From Cuneatibacter sp. NSJ-177 (GTDB taxonomy: Bacteria; Bacillota; Clostridia; Lachnospirales; Lachnospiraceae), in assembly GCF_022867805.1 (NCBI RefSeq), contig NZ_JALIFO010000006.1, positions 434,001-498,000 on the forward strand: a DNA stretch of 64,000 bases, in the 5' to 3' direction. The position numbers and the translations under genes are program-made. Shown here one piece after another: positions 41,688-50,486 of the stretch (position 1 is its first letter; the number at the start of each line of letters is the position of its first letter). Under the pieces are notes generated by a model, which did not search any database, was not told the DNA's origin, and worked only from the letters and a program-made list of their open reading frames with translations.

Positions 41688-42187
41688 AAAAGCGAGGGAA
41701 CCGACGGGCCGGCTATACGCTGGTGGAGCTGATTGTCAGCTTTGCCCTGATTGGAATTTTTCTGGTGGCGGCGTCCACGGTGATCGGAAGTTTTCTTCGG
41801 ATCCAGGCCAGGGTATCCGCCCAGGCCGATGCCCAGACTCTGTCCGATACTTTGCTGAACACGATTTCCGAGCCTTTGGTATCCATGCGGTACAATGAGG
41901 ACAAGTGGAGCATCGAAGAAGGATCCATCCAGTTCCAGGACAAGGAAGGCCGGATCGTAAAGATCCGGGCGGAGGACGGAAGATTGGTCTTTGACTATGT
42001 GGAGAATGTCTCCACTCCCGGAGCGGTGCGGCCGCTGGCGGAAAAAGTCTATATGGGAAATGAGATCACCGAACTGAAATTTTCTCAGGACGGGGCCAAT
42101 ATCACGATCCGTCTGACCCTGCAAAACCAAAACGGATTTATTTGGGAAGACGGGAGAACCATTCGGTGTTATAATTGGAAGAAGTAA
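41684..42187 (+). CDS. PilW/PulJ-like minor pilin
   Basis: A 167-residue prepilin with the motif RRAG|YTLVELIVSFALIGIFLVAAS, where Tyr replaces the usual Phe1 and Glu5 is present. A helical stalk and a beta-rich head follow. It overlaps the previous gene (ATGA). It is the last of the minor pilin run before a separate major pilin gene. Confidence 0.85.
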   Translation: MKKRGNRRAGYTLVELIVSFALIGIFLVAASTVIGSFLRIQARVSAQADAQTLSDTLLNTISEPLVSMRYNEDKWSIEEGSIQFQDKEGRIVKIRAEDGRLVFDYVENVSTPGAVRPLAEKVYMGNEITELKFSQDGANITIRLTLQNQNGFIWEDGRTIRCYNWKK

Positions 42188-42266
42188 CTGAACAGGCATA
42201 GGAAGGGAATTTTCCTTTTTATGATAGATTTAAGATGTGGGAACCAAAAAGATTGGAGGATGAGAC

Positions 42267-42692
42267 ATGAATTTATTTGCAAAAGCAAAAGCTGCGAAGG
42301 AAAAACGCGGCAGCAAAAAAGGTTTTACCCTGGTAGAGCTGATCGTTGTACTGGTTATTCTGGCGATCCTGATGGCGATTCTGGTACCTTCGCTGGTAAA
42401 ATGGATCGATAAGGCGAAGGACAAACAGATCCTGATCGACGCGCGGACAGCTTATCTGGCGGCGCAGACGATTGCTTCGGAGAAGTATGCGAAAACCCCC
42501 ACGATTAGTGGTTTTACAGCGGATGAGCTCAAGGAAGTAACTACTTTGGCTGAGGTGGCTGAGGGAAGTGTTACTGGTGTTGTGATTACGGGAGGTAAAG
42601 TAGTTAATCTGACGTACACCGAAGGTACTAAGACGGTAGCGATGACAGGTGGCACTTGGGGAGATGTCAAGGATGTAACAGCATCAACGTAA
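42267..42692 (+). CDS. pilA: Major type IV pilin (PilA/ComGC-like)
   Basis: A 141-residue prepilin with the textbook signal KRGSKKG|FTLVELIVVLVILAILMAILVPSLVKWIDKAK. The mature protein would be about 120 residues: N-terminal helix then a small beta-rich head (GSVTGVVITGGKVVNLTYTEG). Small size, canonical signal, a strong GGAGG site and a stable hairpin directly after the gene all suggest the abundant structural subunit. It lacks the Cys pairs common in Gram-negative pilins. Confidence 0.88.
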   Translation: MNLFAKAKAAKEKRGSKKGFTLVELIVVLVILAILMAILVPSLVKWIDKAKDKQILIDARTAYLAAQTIASEKYAKTPTISGFTADELKEVTTLAEVAEGSVTGVVITGGKVVNLTYTEGTKTVAMTGGTWGDVKDVTAST

Positions 42693-42710
42693 ATAACCTG
42701 ATTTTCCCGC

Positions 42711-42735
42711 GGCAGGCCCGTTCCACGGGCCTGCC
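42711..42735. other. Very stable hairpin after the major pilin gene
   Basis: GGCAGGCCCG and CGGGCCTGCC form a perfect 10-bp G/C stem with a TTCCA loop, 18 bases after the pilA stop. No T run follows, so it is a poor terminator by itself. Such hairpins protect the 3' end of abundant mRNA or cause partial termination, which would allow high pilin and low machinery expression. Confidence 0.7.
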
Positions 42736-42773
42736 CGCCCTACTAAACTTCCAAGAAACGGAGGAGTCTACCC

Positions 42774-43229
42774 ATGGCAAGAGATGACACAAAAAAACGC
42801 CGTCTGCCCTTTACCCCACATCTGCTGATTACTTTGGCGGCGCTCTGTGTGATTGCTCTTTTGGTGCTTCCTCTGTTCACTCATTTCCGCCGTCAGGCGG
42901 AAGCCAGAACGGTGTTGAACCAGGCAAAGAATGTGGAGCTGGCGCTCCGCCTTTTAGGCCTGGAAAGTTATGGCGAGAATAGCCCTCTGACGGATCATAC
43001 CCGCCTGAGTGGCCTCACTTCCCAAACCGAGAGGGAGCTTATGGAGCTGACTGGCTGTGAAGGCCAGCTGTATCTGCTTTCGTGGGATTCGGATGCCCAC
43101 CGGCCTGCGGAATTCCTGTATCGGGAAGGGGAGTATCTGGTGACCTTTGAGAGGGAGGGGGAGGAATCTCTTTCCTGGGAGGTTAACCGTCTTCAAAAGA
43201 TGAAGGCCGGAGGCCAGACGGAAGAATAG
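42774..43229 (+). CDS. Uncharacterised single-span protein of the pilus locus
   Basis: A 151-residue protein with one hydrophobic segment (LLITLAALCVIALLVLPLF, about 17-35) followed by a charged helix (FRRQAEARTVLNQAKNVELALRLL) and a small domain. The shape is pilin-like, but there is no G-F-T-L-x-E signal. The FRRQAEARTVLNQAKN stretch resembles the start of a pilin stalk. It may be a degenerate or unprocessed pilin or an assembly factor. It has its own GGAGGAG site and sits between pilA and pilD. Confidence 0.65.
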   Translation: MARDDTKKRRLPFTPHLLITLAALCVIALLVLPLFTHFRRQAEARTVLNQAKNVELALRLLGLESYGENSPLTDHTRLSGLTSQTERELMELTGCEGQLYLLSWDSDAHRPAEFLYREGEYLVTFEREGEESLSWEVNRLQKMKAGGQTEE

Positions 43230-43333
43230 CCGGAAACGCCGCCTTGCCTGCTGTTTGTTCCCGGCAGGAGCGGAAGTCTCTCGCTGCGTCTGGCGATGGC
43301 CAAAACACAAAATAAGAAAGGAGGGGAGGAGCC

Positions 43334-44101
43334 ATGGTTTTTGTATTGTATCTTATTTTATATGGTTTGCTTTTTGCCGTTGGTGCCTGCCTGTATTCCT
43401 TTTTAAATGTAATTATCTACCGGATTCCGCGCGGAGAAAGTTTTCTTCGCGGAAGAAGCCGGTGTCCTTCCTGCGGCCGGGAGCTGACGGCCGGGGATCT
43501 GGTTCCTATTTTCAGCTTTCTCTTCCTTCGGGGGAAATGCCGCACCTGCGGCGAAAAAATCCCGGTGAGAGACACCCTGACGGAAGGTTTCGGCGGGGCG
43601 TTGGCCTGCCTTTGTTTCTGGCAGTACGGGGGAAGCCCGAAAGCGATTTTGGCTTTTGGGTTCCTTTTTCTGCTGACGGCCACGGCTTTGATCGATGCGG
43701 ATACCATGGAAATTCCGGACGGATTCTCCATCGGTATTGCCCTTCTCGGTGTGCTCGCGTTTTTCATTTTTCCGGAAATTGATGGGAAGGCGCGGCTGAT
43801 CGGGGCGGTTGTGGTCAGTCTGCCGCTTTTTCTGCTCACCCTCTTGATTCCAGGGGCTTTTGGCGGCGGCGATATCAAACTGACCGCGGCGGCCGGCCTG
43901 TTTTTGGGGTGAAAACTGGTCCTGATTGCTTTGATGCTGGCGATTTTATCCGGCGGCGGCTACGGGGCTTATTTATTGGCGAAGAAAAAACTGGGGCGCA
44001 AGGATCATTTTGCCTTCGGCCCTTTTCTGTGCGCCGGCATGGGAATCTCCCTGCTCTGGGGAGAAGCATTGCTGGCGTGGTATTGGAGCTTGTGGTGGTA
44101 A
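43334..44101 (+). pseudogene. pilD: Prepilin peptidase PilD with in-frame TGA at 43910-43912
   Basis: PilD cleaves and N-methylates prepilins. Codons 1-192 encode an intact start: membrane helix, zinc-type four-Cys motif (CPSCG, CRTCGEKI), first catalytic Asp in TALIDADTMEIPD and second in FGGGDIKL. Codon 193, after AAGLFLG, is TGA where the family usually has Trp. The frame then continues for 63 codons (LVLIALMLAILSGGGYG, FAFGPFLCAGM) to TAA at 44099-44101, matching the normal C-terminus. So a single TGG-to-TGA change would explain it. The truncated product keeps both Asp but lacks the last helices. Sequencing error or readthrough cannot be excluded. Confidence 0.85.
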
Positions 44102-44116
44102 TCGGGAGGTCAGAGT

Positions 44117-45322
44117 ATGGCGATCTATCAGTATAAAGCCAAGACGGCGGAAGGAAAAACCGTCAAAGGCAGTATCGAGGCACCGGATGAAAACGGGTTT
44201 TATGCCCGCCTGAAGGAACAGAATTATTATGTGATTTCCTGGTCCGAGGCTGAAAAAAAGCAGAAAACCCCAAAGCTGAAACCAAAGCAGCTGGCGGAAT
44301 TCTGCCGTTCTCTCGGCACGCTGCTGGCGGCCGGCGTCTCTTTGGTGCGGGCCCTCGGCATTGTTTCCCAGGAAGAGGCGTTGAAAGAGAACCAGAGAAA
44401 AATCTATGAGAATCTCTTGGCCAGCGTCCGCCAGGGCAATACATTGTCGGATGCCATGGAGGCGCAGGGGGATTCCTTTCCTCAGCTGCTGGTCCATATG
44501 ACCCGTTCCTCCGAAGCCAGCGGGAACATGGATCAGGTGTCTATGCGGATGGCGTCCCACTATGAGAAGGACTACCGGCTCCGCTCCAAGGTCCACGGAG
44601 CCATGATCTACCCGTGTATCTTGGGATTTCTGATTGTGGTGGTGGTGGCGTTTATCTTTACTTTTGTGATCCCTCAGTTTTCCGATATGTTCGCCCAGAT
44701 GGAATCCCTTCCTCTGCCGACCAAAGTGATTATGGGCCTCAGCGATTTTCTTTCGAACCATTGGATCGCAGCGATTCTGGGGTTGATCGGGCTGGTGATT
44801 TTGATCCGGATGATTTTCCATATCCCGGCCGTTCGACTTTGGAAAGACCGGACCAAGACCCGGATGCCTTTGATCGGAAAGCTGTTGAAGGTAATCTATA
44901 CGGCCCGTTTCGCCCGCACGCTGAGTTCGCTCTACTCATCGGGCATCCCGATCGTGACAGCGCTCCAGATCGGAAAAAAGACGGTGGGAAATGCCTACAT
45001 AGAGGCCCAGTTTGACCGGGCCATCGACCAGGTGCGGTCCGGCGAAAAGCTTTCCGACGCCATCGGCGGGATTGACGGTTTTGTACGCAAACTGATGGAA
45101 AATGTGCGGATCGGCGAGGAGACCGGAAGCCTGGACGGCATGCTGGATTCCATTGCGGACACGCTGGATTATGAATCGGAGATTGCCATCAACAAGATGG
45201 TCTCTTTCCTGGAACCAGTTATGATCATTTTGATGGCTTTGATCGTAGGGTTTGTGATGATTTCCGTGATCCTTCCGGTCTACAATTCCTACGGCAGTAT
45301 CGAAGCGTCCGCATACCACTGA
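44117..45322 (+). CDS. pilC: Type IV pilus inner-membrane platform protein PilC
   Basis: PilC is the membrane platform on which pilins are assembled. The 401-residue protein starts with the family's YQYKAKTAEGKTVKGSIEAPDE and contains two T2SF domains: LAEFCRSLGTLLAAGVSL to MASHYEKDYRLRSKV, and FARTLSSLYSSGIPI to LDYESEIAINKMVSFLEPVMIILMALIVGFVMISVILPVYN. Helices after each domain are clear. It follows pilD by 15 bases with a GGGAGG site. Confidence 0.95.
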   Translation: MAIYQYKAKTAEGKTVKGSIEAPDENGFYARLKEQNYYVISWSEAEKKQKTPKLKPKQLAEFCRSLGTLLAAGVSLVRALGIVSQEEALKENQRKIYENLLASVRQGNTLSDAMEAQGDSFPQLLVHMTRSSEASGNMDQVSMRMASHYEKDYRLRSKVHGAMIYPCILGFLIVVVVAFIFTFVIPQFSDMFAQMESLPLPTKVIMGLSDFLSNHWIAAILGLIGLVILIRMIFHIPAVRLWKDRTKTRMPLIGKLLKVIYTARFARTLSSLYSSGIPIVTALQIGKKTVGNAYIEAQFDRAIDQVRSGEKLSDAIGGIDGFVRKLMENVRIGEETGSLDGMLDSIADTLDYESEIAINKMVSFLEPVMIILMALIVGFVMISVILPVYNSYGSIEASAYH

Positions 45323-45342
45323 GAAAGAAGGAAAATTTGAAT

Positions 45343-46767
45343 ATGATTACCTCTATCTATCTTTCCAATCGGAATATTCAGGTGACACTCGGAGATCGGG
45401 GAAAGACCGGTCAGGTTAAGAAATCTTTCTCGGTCCAGATTCTGGAGGGGAGCCTGCTGAACGGCATGGTGACGGACGAGGCGGAGCTGACCAGACAACT
45501 GGAAGAAATCTGGAGCAAATACCAGCTGCCGAAAAAGAATGTGGAACTGGTGGTGGACAGCTCCCGCTGGGTCTCCAAAGTCGTGACGGCGCCCCAGGCC
45601 AAACCATCGGTTATTTTAAAGAATCTCCCTCTGGAATTTGCAGATTCCGAGCGGCAGGAAGATGCCTGCTATGATTATATGACGCTGCGGAAGCTCCCGG
45701 AAGGGAAATTGCAGGAAGTCATGGCAATCATGGGGGACTCTGCTTATGTGGAAAACTACTGTCAGATTTTCCAGCATATCGGCGTGGAGCTGACGAAAAT
45801 GACGTCGGCCCGGACCAGCGCGATTAAGCTTTTAACCCCGCTGCTGGCGCCCAAAAAGCAGACCTGCGTGGTGATGATTCTGGACGGATCGACGCTAAAC
45901 AGCATGCTCTGGCTGAACGGCGCTTTTGCCTACGTGAATAAAAAACGGCTGTTTTGCGAACGGGGCGGGGCTGAACTGGGAATGGAGCTGGTGCGCAACA
46001 TCAGCAGTATGATCCAGTTCCATGCCTCTCTGAAAAGCGGCCAGGAAGTAAAAAGTGTATACCTGTGCGGGGTCAGCGAGACAGAATTGGACCTGTGCCG
46101 GGATAGCGCGGAGGCAGCCGGCTTTTCGCTGGGGATCAACCGTCTGCCAAGTCCGGAAGAGTCCGAAATTTATTCGGCGGGAAATCTTTACGAGGCGCCG
46201 AAAGATATCAATCTGATCCAGGTGCGGAAAAAGCAAAAAAAGGCAGACGGCGGCTTAAAAAAAGCGCTGCGGTTCTGGGCCTTTCCGCTGATTTTGCTGG
46301 GAGTGCTTCTGGCGGGATTCGCCGTGATCTGGGGGATTAATTTCAGCAGAGAGAACACGGTAAAAGAGCTGGACGCCTATCTGATGGATCCGGAAAATTT
46401 GGACCGGCTGTCGGAAGCAGATGAATTGGAGATGGAGAACCAGGCGCTTTTATCCATTGTGAATCAGCTGGAACAGGCTTCGGAACTGGTGAAATCCTAT
46501 CCGTGGATGGATACCCAGGTGGCGCTGGCGGTGGAGACCAGCTGCCCTTCCGGTCTGACCGTGGAAATCAAAAGTTATGCAGCGGAAGAAGGCAAGCTGA
46601 CCATGGAAGCCACTTTCGTCGATGTCACGAAAATGAATCAATATGTGGATGCACTGTCCGAGGCAGGCTGTTTTGATGCGATCGGCTACTCTGGATATGC
46701 ACTAAAAGGCGACGGAGCCTATCTGGCCACAGTGACGGTGGTTTTGTCGGAAGAAGCGGGAAAGTAG
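45343..46767 (+). CDS. PilM-PilN fusion protein of the pilus assembly complex
   Basis: The 474-residue protein has an actin-like PilM part (about 1-285): ITSIYLSNRNIQVTLG at the start, VVMILDGSTLNSMLWLNG in the nucleotide region and CERGGAELGMELVRNIS. It continues with a linker carrying the PilN-type motif INLIQ, a single membrane span (FWAFPLILLGVLLAGFAVIWG, about 309-329), a coiled stretch and a small alpha-beta domain, which is the PilN arrangement. In Gram-negative bacteria PilM and PilN are separate and joined by the INLLP-type motif. ATG 45343 is used; it has AAGAAGGA upstream. Confidence 0.85.
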   Translation: MITSIYLSNRNIQVTLGDRGKTGQVKKSFSVQILEGSLLNGMVTDEAELTRQLEEIWSKYQLPKKNVELVVDSSRWVSKVVTAPQAKPSVILKNLPLEFADSERQEDACYDYMTLRKLPEGKLQEVMAIMGDSAYVENYCQIFQHIGVELTKMTSARTSAIKLLTPLLAPKKQTCVVMILDGSTLNSMLWLNGAFAYVNKKRLFCERGGAELGMELVRNISSMIQFHASLKSGQEVKSVYLCGVSETELDLCRDSAEAAGFSLGINRLPSPEESEIYSAGNLYEAPKDINLIQVRKKQKKADGGLKKALRFWAFPLILLGVLLAGFAVIWGINFSRENTVKELDAYLMDPENLDRLSEADELEMENQALLSIVNQLEQASELVKSYPWMDTQVALAVETSCPSGLTVEIKSYAAEEGKLTMEATFVDVTKMNQYVDALSEAGCFDAIGYSGYALKGDGAYLATVTVVLSEEAGK

Positions 46768-46783
46768 AAAGGAGGAAACAGCG

Positions 46784-47461
46784 ATGAAATTGACAGATCG
46801 GGATCAGAAACTTTTGCGTTTTCTTGCGGTTTTTCTCCTGGCGGTAGGCTTTACCTACTTTATCCTTTTGCCTGGAATCGAAAAGTCGGAAGATTTATCT
46901 CAGAAAATTTCCGACCGGGAACTGCAAAAATCAGAGATGGATATGAAACTGGCCCTTTTGCCTCAGATGCAGAAGACCAACGAGGAGATGATTCAGAGAA
47001 GGGAAGAGGCCGCCGGGCTGTTTTTGCCCCGGATGTCCAGCCAGAGGATTGACCGGATGCTCTTGGAAATGCTGCAAGCCTGTGGATTGGAAGCGATGAA
47101 TATGAATATTTCCATCTCGGAAGAGGCTTTCACATTGGAACCGTTTCCAGGTTCTGCCCTGGCGCAGGAGCAGGCGGTCTCCGGCGGTTCTGCGGGCGGT
47201 ACGGAAACCACGGATGGAACAGAAGCCGCGAACGCCAGTCAGGAAACCAAGTTTTCCGCGGAGCAGCTTCGCTCCGCTAAGGTGGATCTGACTGTTGCGG
47301 GCGAAGAGAACGCCTGCCGGCAGCTATTGGACCAGTTTTGCGAGAATACGCCGGCCTTCCGGGTGGTGCAGTATTCCAGAAGCAGAAAAATGATCAACGG
47401 GCAGGACAGCGGATTCGTCCAGCTGAATGTCAGCCTGGAACTTCTGATGATGCAGGAGTAG
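46784..47461 (+). CDS. pilO: PilO-like pilus assembly protein
   Basis: A 225-residue bitopic protein: short cytoplasmic start, one membrane span (LLRFLAVFLLAVGFTYFILLP, about 10-30), a coiled-coil region (EDLSQKISDRELQKSEMDMKL) and a C-terminal domain split by a Gly/Thr/Glu-rich insert (about 130-155). PilO partners PilN in the alignment complex. The sequence is weakly conserved; the call rests on architecture and its place between pilMN and pilB. Confidence 0.75.
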   Translation: MKLTDRDQKLLRFLAVFLLAVGFTYFILLPGIEKSEDLSQKISDRELQKSEMDMKLALLPQMQKTNEEMIQRREEAAGLFLPRMSSQRIDRMLLEMLQACGLEAMNMNISISEEAFTLEPFPGSALAQEQAVSGGSAGGTETTDGTEAANASQETKFSAEQLRSAKVDLTVAGEENACRQLLDQFCENTPAFRVVQYSRSRKMINGQDSGFVQLNVSLELLMMQE

Positions 47462-47476
47462 GCGGGGGGATAAGAC

Positions 47477-49150
47477 ATGAACCAGTTTAAAAACATCCCG
47501 ATTGGGGAAGTTTTAAAAGAATATGGATACATCACGGAAGAGCAGATCAAACAGGCCCTGGCCTACCAGAAGGAAGAAAAGGGAAAGCGCCTCGGAGCGA
47601 TTCTGATCGAGAAAGGGTTCATCACCGAAGCAAAGATGCTGGAGGCATTGGCCCACCGTCTGGATTTGCAGATCGTTTCCATGGACGGTATCTCCGTGGA
47701 CGCCTCGGCCGTCGCGTTGGTTCCGGAGCCCTTGGCGTCAAAATACGGCGTCCTTGCCGTCTCCAAAAAGGACCATCTGCTGACGGTTGTGACCAATGAT
47801 CCTCTGAACTTTTACGGCCTGGAGGATATCCGCCAGACCACAGGGCAGGAGTTGGAAATCCGGCTCTGTGAAAAGGGACCGCTGGAAAAAGCGATTCAAT
47901 ACTATTATGCCGAGGTATCGGCTCAGAAAGCGGCCAAATTTGCCAACAGCAGCGCGGAAGCCGCGGGCCCCCTGGAAGAGATCGAGGTGGAGGACGGCGA
48001 CACGCCGATCATTAAACTGCTGAATTCCCTGGTGCAGCGGGCCTACACGACGACGGCCAGTGATATCCATATCGAGCCTTTTGAGCATCAGACTTTGGTG
48101 CGGATGCGGATCGACGGGACGATTGTGGATTATGTGACCTTGCAGCGGTCCATCCATGCTCCGCTGGTGGCCCGGATCAAGATTCTTTCGAATCTGGATA
48201 TTGCCGAACGGCGGATTCCCCAGGACGGCCATTTCCGGATGAAAGTGGAGGATGGTTTTATCAATATTCGTGTCTCCACCATTCCCACCGTATTCGGGGA
48301 AAAGGTAGTGCTCCGTCTGCTGGCCAACAATGCGGTGATCAGCTATGCGGAATCCTTTGGCATGGAGGCGGAAGACTATCGGAAATTCCAGTCGATACTC
48401 CGTTCGCCCAATGGGATTATCTACATGACCGGCCCCACCGGCTCCGGAAAAACCACGACCCTTTATATGATCCTGGAGGAACTCGCGAAGAAACAAGTGA
48501 ATATTTCTACGATCGAGGACCCGGTGGAAAAGAATATGATGCGGGTCAATCAGATGCAGGTCAATCCGATGGCGGGGCTGACTTTTGAGGCGGGCCTTCG
48601 GGCGCTGCTGCGGCAGGACCCGGATATTATCATGGTCGGAGAGACCCGTGACTCGGAGACCGCCAGCATTTCCATCCGCGCCGCCATCACCGGGCATTTG
48701 GTCCTGTCCACCCTTCACACCAACGATGCGTCCTCCACGGTAGCCCGGCTGATGGATATGGGTATGGAGCCTTACATGATCTCCAGCGCTCTGGTGGGCG
48801 TGGTGGCCCAGCGTCTGATGCGGAAGCTTTGCCCGGAATGCCGGGTGGCCGACGTGCCGACAACAGAGGAACACCGTTTTCTGGGGGAGGGGATTGAGAC
48901 CGTTTATCGGGCCAAGGGCTGCCGCCACTGTAATCACACCGGATACCGCGGGCGGACGGCGATCCATGAGATCCTGATGATTGACGAGGAGATCCGGAAG
49001 ATGATCCACCGGAAAGCGTCGGCGGGAGAGATCAAGGAATATGCGGTTCGGGAACAGGAGATGCACCTGTTAAAAGAAAGAGGCCTGGATTTGGTGGCAA
49101 AAGGCGTTACTTCGGTGGAAGAGCTGCTGAAGGTTGCCTACTACTCATAA
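47477..49150 (+). CDS. pilB: Type IV pilus assembly ATPase PilB
   Basis: PilB powers pilus extension. The 557-residue protein has the N-terminal GspE_N/MshEN domain (LKEYGYITEEQIKQALAYQ), the core with IHIEPFEHQTLVRMRIDG, Walker A GPTGSGKTTTLY (about 317-328), the Asp box STIEDPVE, Walker B RQDPDIIMVGETRD and His box TGHLVLSTLHTNDA. The PilB/GspE zinc motif is present (CPEC and CRHC, about 453-484). All catalytic parts are intact. Confidence 0.95.
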   Translation: MNQFKNIPIGEVLKEYGYITEEQIKQALAYQKEEKGKRLGAILIEKGFITEAKMLEALAHRLDLQIVSMDGISVDASAVALVPEPLASKYGVLAVSKKDHLLTVVTNDPLNFYGLEDIRQTTGQELEIRLCEKGPLEKAIQYYYAEVSAQKAAKFANSSAEAAGPLEEIEVEDGDTPIIKLLNSLVQRAYTTTASDIHIEPFEHQTLVRMRIDGTIVDYVTLQRSIHAPLVARIKILSNLDIAERRIPQDGHFRMKVEDGFINIRVSTIPTVFGEKVVLRLLANNAVISYAESFGMEAEDYRKFQSILRSPNGIIYMTGPTGSGKTTTLYMILEELAKKQVNISTIEDPVEKNMMRVNQMQVNPMAGLTFEAGLRALLRQDPDIIMVGETRDSETASISIRAAITGHLVLSTLHTNDASSTVARLMDMGMEPYMISSALVGVVAQRLMRKLCPECRVADVPTTEEHRFLGEGIETVYRAKGCRHCNHTGYRGRTAIHEILMIDEEIRKMIHRKASAGEIKEYAVREQEMHLLKERGLDLVAKGVTSVEELLKVAYYS

Positions 49151-49164
49151 GGAATGGAACAAGG

Positions 49165-50208
49165 ATGACCATAGAAGAGATGATTTTGGAAGCCCGTGCA
49201 AAGGGCTGCTCTGACATTCATTTGTCGGAGGGCATGCCGGTGTTTTACCGGATCGATGGAACGCTGGCGGAAGCCGGGCTCCCTCTGGGAGAAAAAGAAA
49301 TCCGCTCTATGATTTTAAACGCGCTGAGCGAGGAGCAGCAAAAACGGCTTGCGTCGGGACAGGATGTGGATTTTGCCATCCAGACCCCGGACGGCTGCCG
49401 GCAGCGTGTGAATGTGTTCCGCCAGCAGAAAAAGCTGGCGGCAACGATCCGCCTGTTAAACGACCGGATCCCAAGCCTGGGAGAACTGAAACTCCCGAAT
49501 ATCCTGCAGGAGCTGGCCAGCCAGCCGCGGGGACTGATCCTTGTGACCGGGCCTACCGGGAGCGGGAAGTCGACAACCTTGGCTGCCATGGTTGAGTATA
49601 TCAATGAGAGACGGGCGGATCATATCGTGACCATCGAAGACCCGATCGAGTATGTGTTTACCCGGAAAAAGGCTTTGGTTCACCAGCGGGAAGTCGGGGA
49701 GGATACGGATTCTTTTGCCGCTGCGCTGCGCTCGGTGCTCCGGGAAGACCCGGATGTGATTCTGGTCGGGGAGATGCGGGACTATGAGACAATTTCTGCG
49801 GCCGTGACCGCGGCGGAGACCGGACATCTGGTGCTTTCGACGCTTCATACCACCGGGGCGGCCCAGACCATCGACCGGATCGTGGACGCCTGTCCGGCCG
49901 AGGCCAAGAACCAGGTGCAAATCCAGCTGGCCGGGATCTTAAAAGGCGTTGTGACTCAATGTCTGATTCCCTCATTACAGGGCGGGCGGATCGCGGCCAC
50001 GGAGGTGCTGACCGGAACCGATGCGGCTTTGAATCTGATCCGGGAAAACAAATGCCATCAGATGGGGACGGTGATGCAGTCCGGCGCGGCCTATGGAATG
50101 CACACGCTGAACAAGGATCTGGTGCGTTTGGCCACGGAAGGGAAAATTTCGGTGGAAAATGCGTTCCGGTATTCCAACAACCGGAAGGAATTGGAGCAGA
50201 TGTTTTAA
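49165..50208 (+). CDS. pilT: Pilus retraction ATPase PilT
   Basis: PilT depolymerises pilin to retract the pilus. The 347-residue protein has the family start (EARAKGCSDIHLSEGMPVFYRIDG), Walker A GPTGSGKSTTLAAM (about 129-142), HIVTIEDPIE, Walker B REDPDVILVGEMRD and TGHLVLSTLHTTGA. The C-terminal AIRNLIRE-type retraction motif is represented by AALNLIRENKCHQM. Presence of pilT implies retractile pili, hence twitching, DNA uptake or adhesion under load. It is the last gene of the locus. Confidence 0.95.
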   Translation: MTIEEMILEARAKGCSDIHLSEGMPVFYRIDGTLAEAGLPLGEKEIRSMILNALSEEQQKRLASGQDVDFAIQTPDGCRQRVNVFRQQKKLAATIRLLNDRIPSLGELKLPNILQELASQPRGLILVTGPTGSGKSTTLAAMVEYINERRADHIVTIEDPIEYVFTRKKALVHQREVGEDTDSFAAALRSVLREDPDVILVGEMRDYETISAAVTAAETGHLVLSTLHTTGAAQTIDRIVDACPAEAKNQVQIQLAGILKGVVTQCLIPSLQGGRIAATEVLTGTDAALNLIRENKCHQMGTVMQSGAAYGMHTLNKDLVRLATEGKISVENAFRYSNNRKELEQMF

Positions 50209-50225
50209 GGATAGGAGAAAAAGGA

Positions 50226-50277
50226 AGCTGTGCTGGCCTCGGAGTCAAAGTTCGGACCGGCACGGCTCTTTTATTTC
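50226..50277 (+). terminator. Intrinsic terminator after the pilus locus
   Basis: AGCTGTGCTGG (50226-50236) pairs with CCGGCACGGCT (50257-50267) using two G-U pairs, followed by CTTTTATTT. Confidence 0.7.
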
Positions 50278-50486
50278 CTGTGAATATCAGCGGCGATGGC
50301 GGGAAGGCACAGCACGGGATGGTTACCAAAAAGTGCGTACTTTACGATTCCGGTCGTTTCGTTTATAGTAGAGGATAGAAGGCCCGCAGAGGGAGTGTCT
50401 GTCAGGGACGGCACAGGCGCGCCGGATCAAACCGGTTTGTCCGCTTTTTGAGGAATTCCTTCTGCGGAGAATGGGAGGGCGCTATT

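Noticed and set aside
43910-43912. Selenocysteine decoding of the TGA in pilD
   Set aside because: The family has Trp here, not Cys, and no obvious SECIS-like hairpin follows directly; a nonsense change or sequencing error is simpler.
47738-49066. 442-codon open frame on the minus strand
   Set aside because: It lies opposite the pilB ATPase core, has a composition expected of a reverse shadow (His, Arg, Gly, Asp rich) and no family motif.
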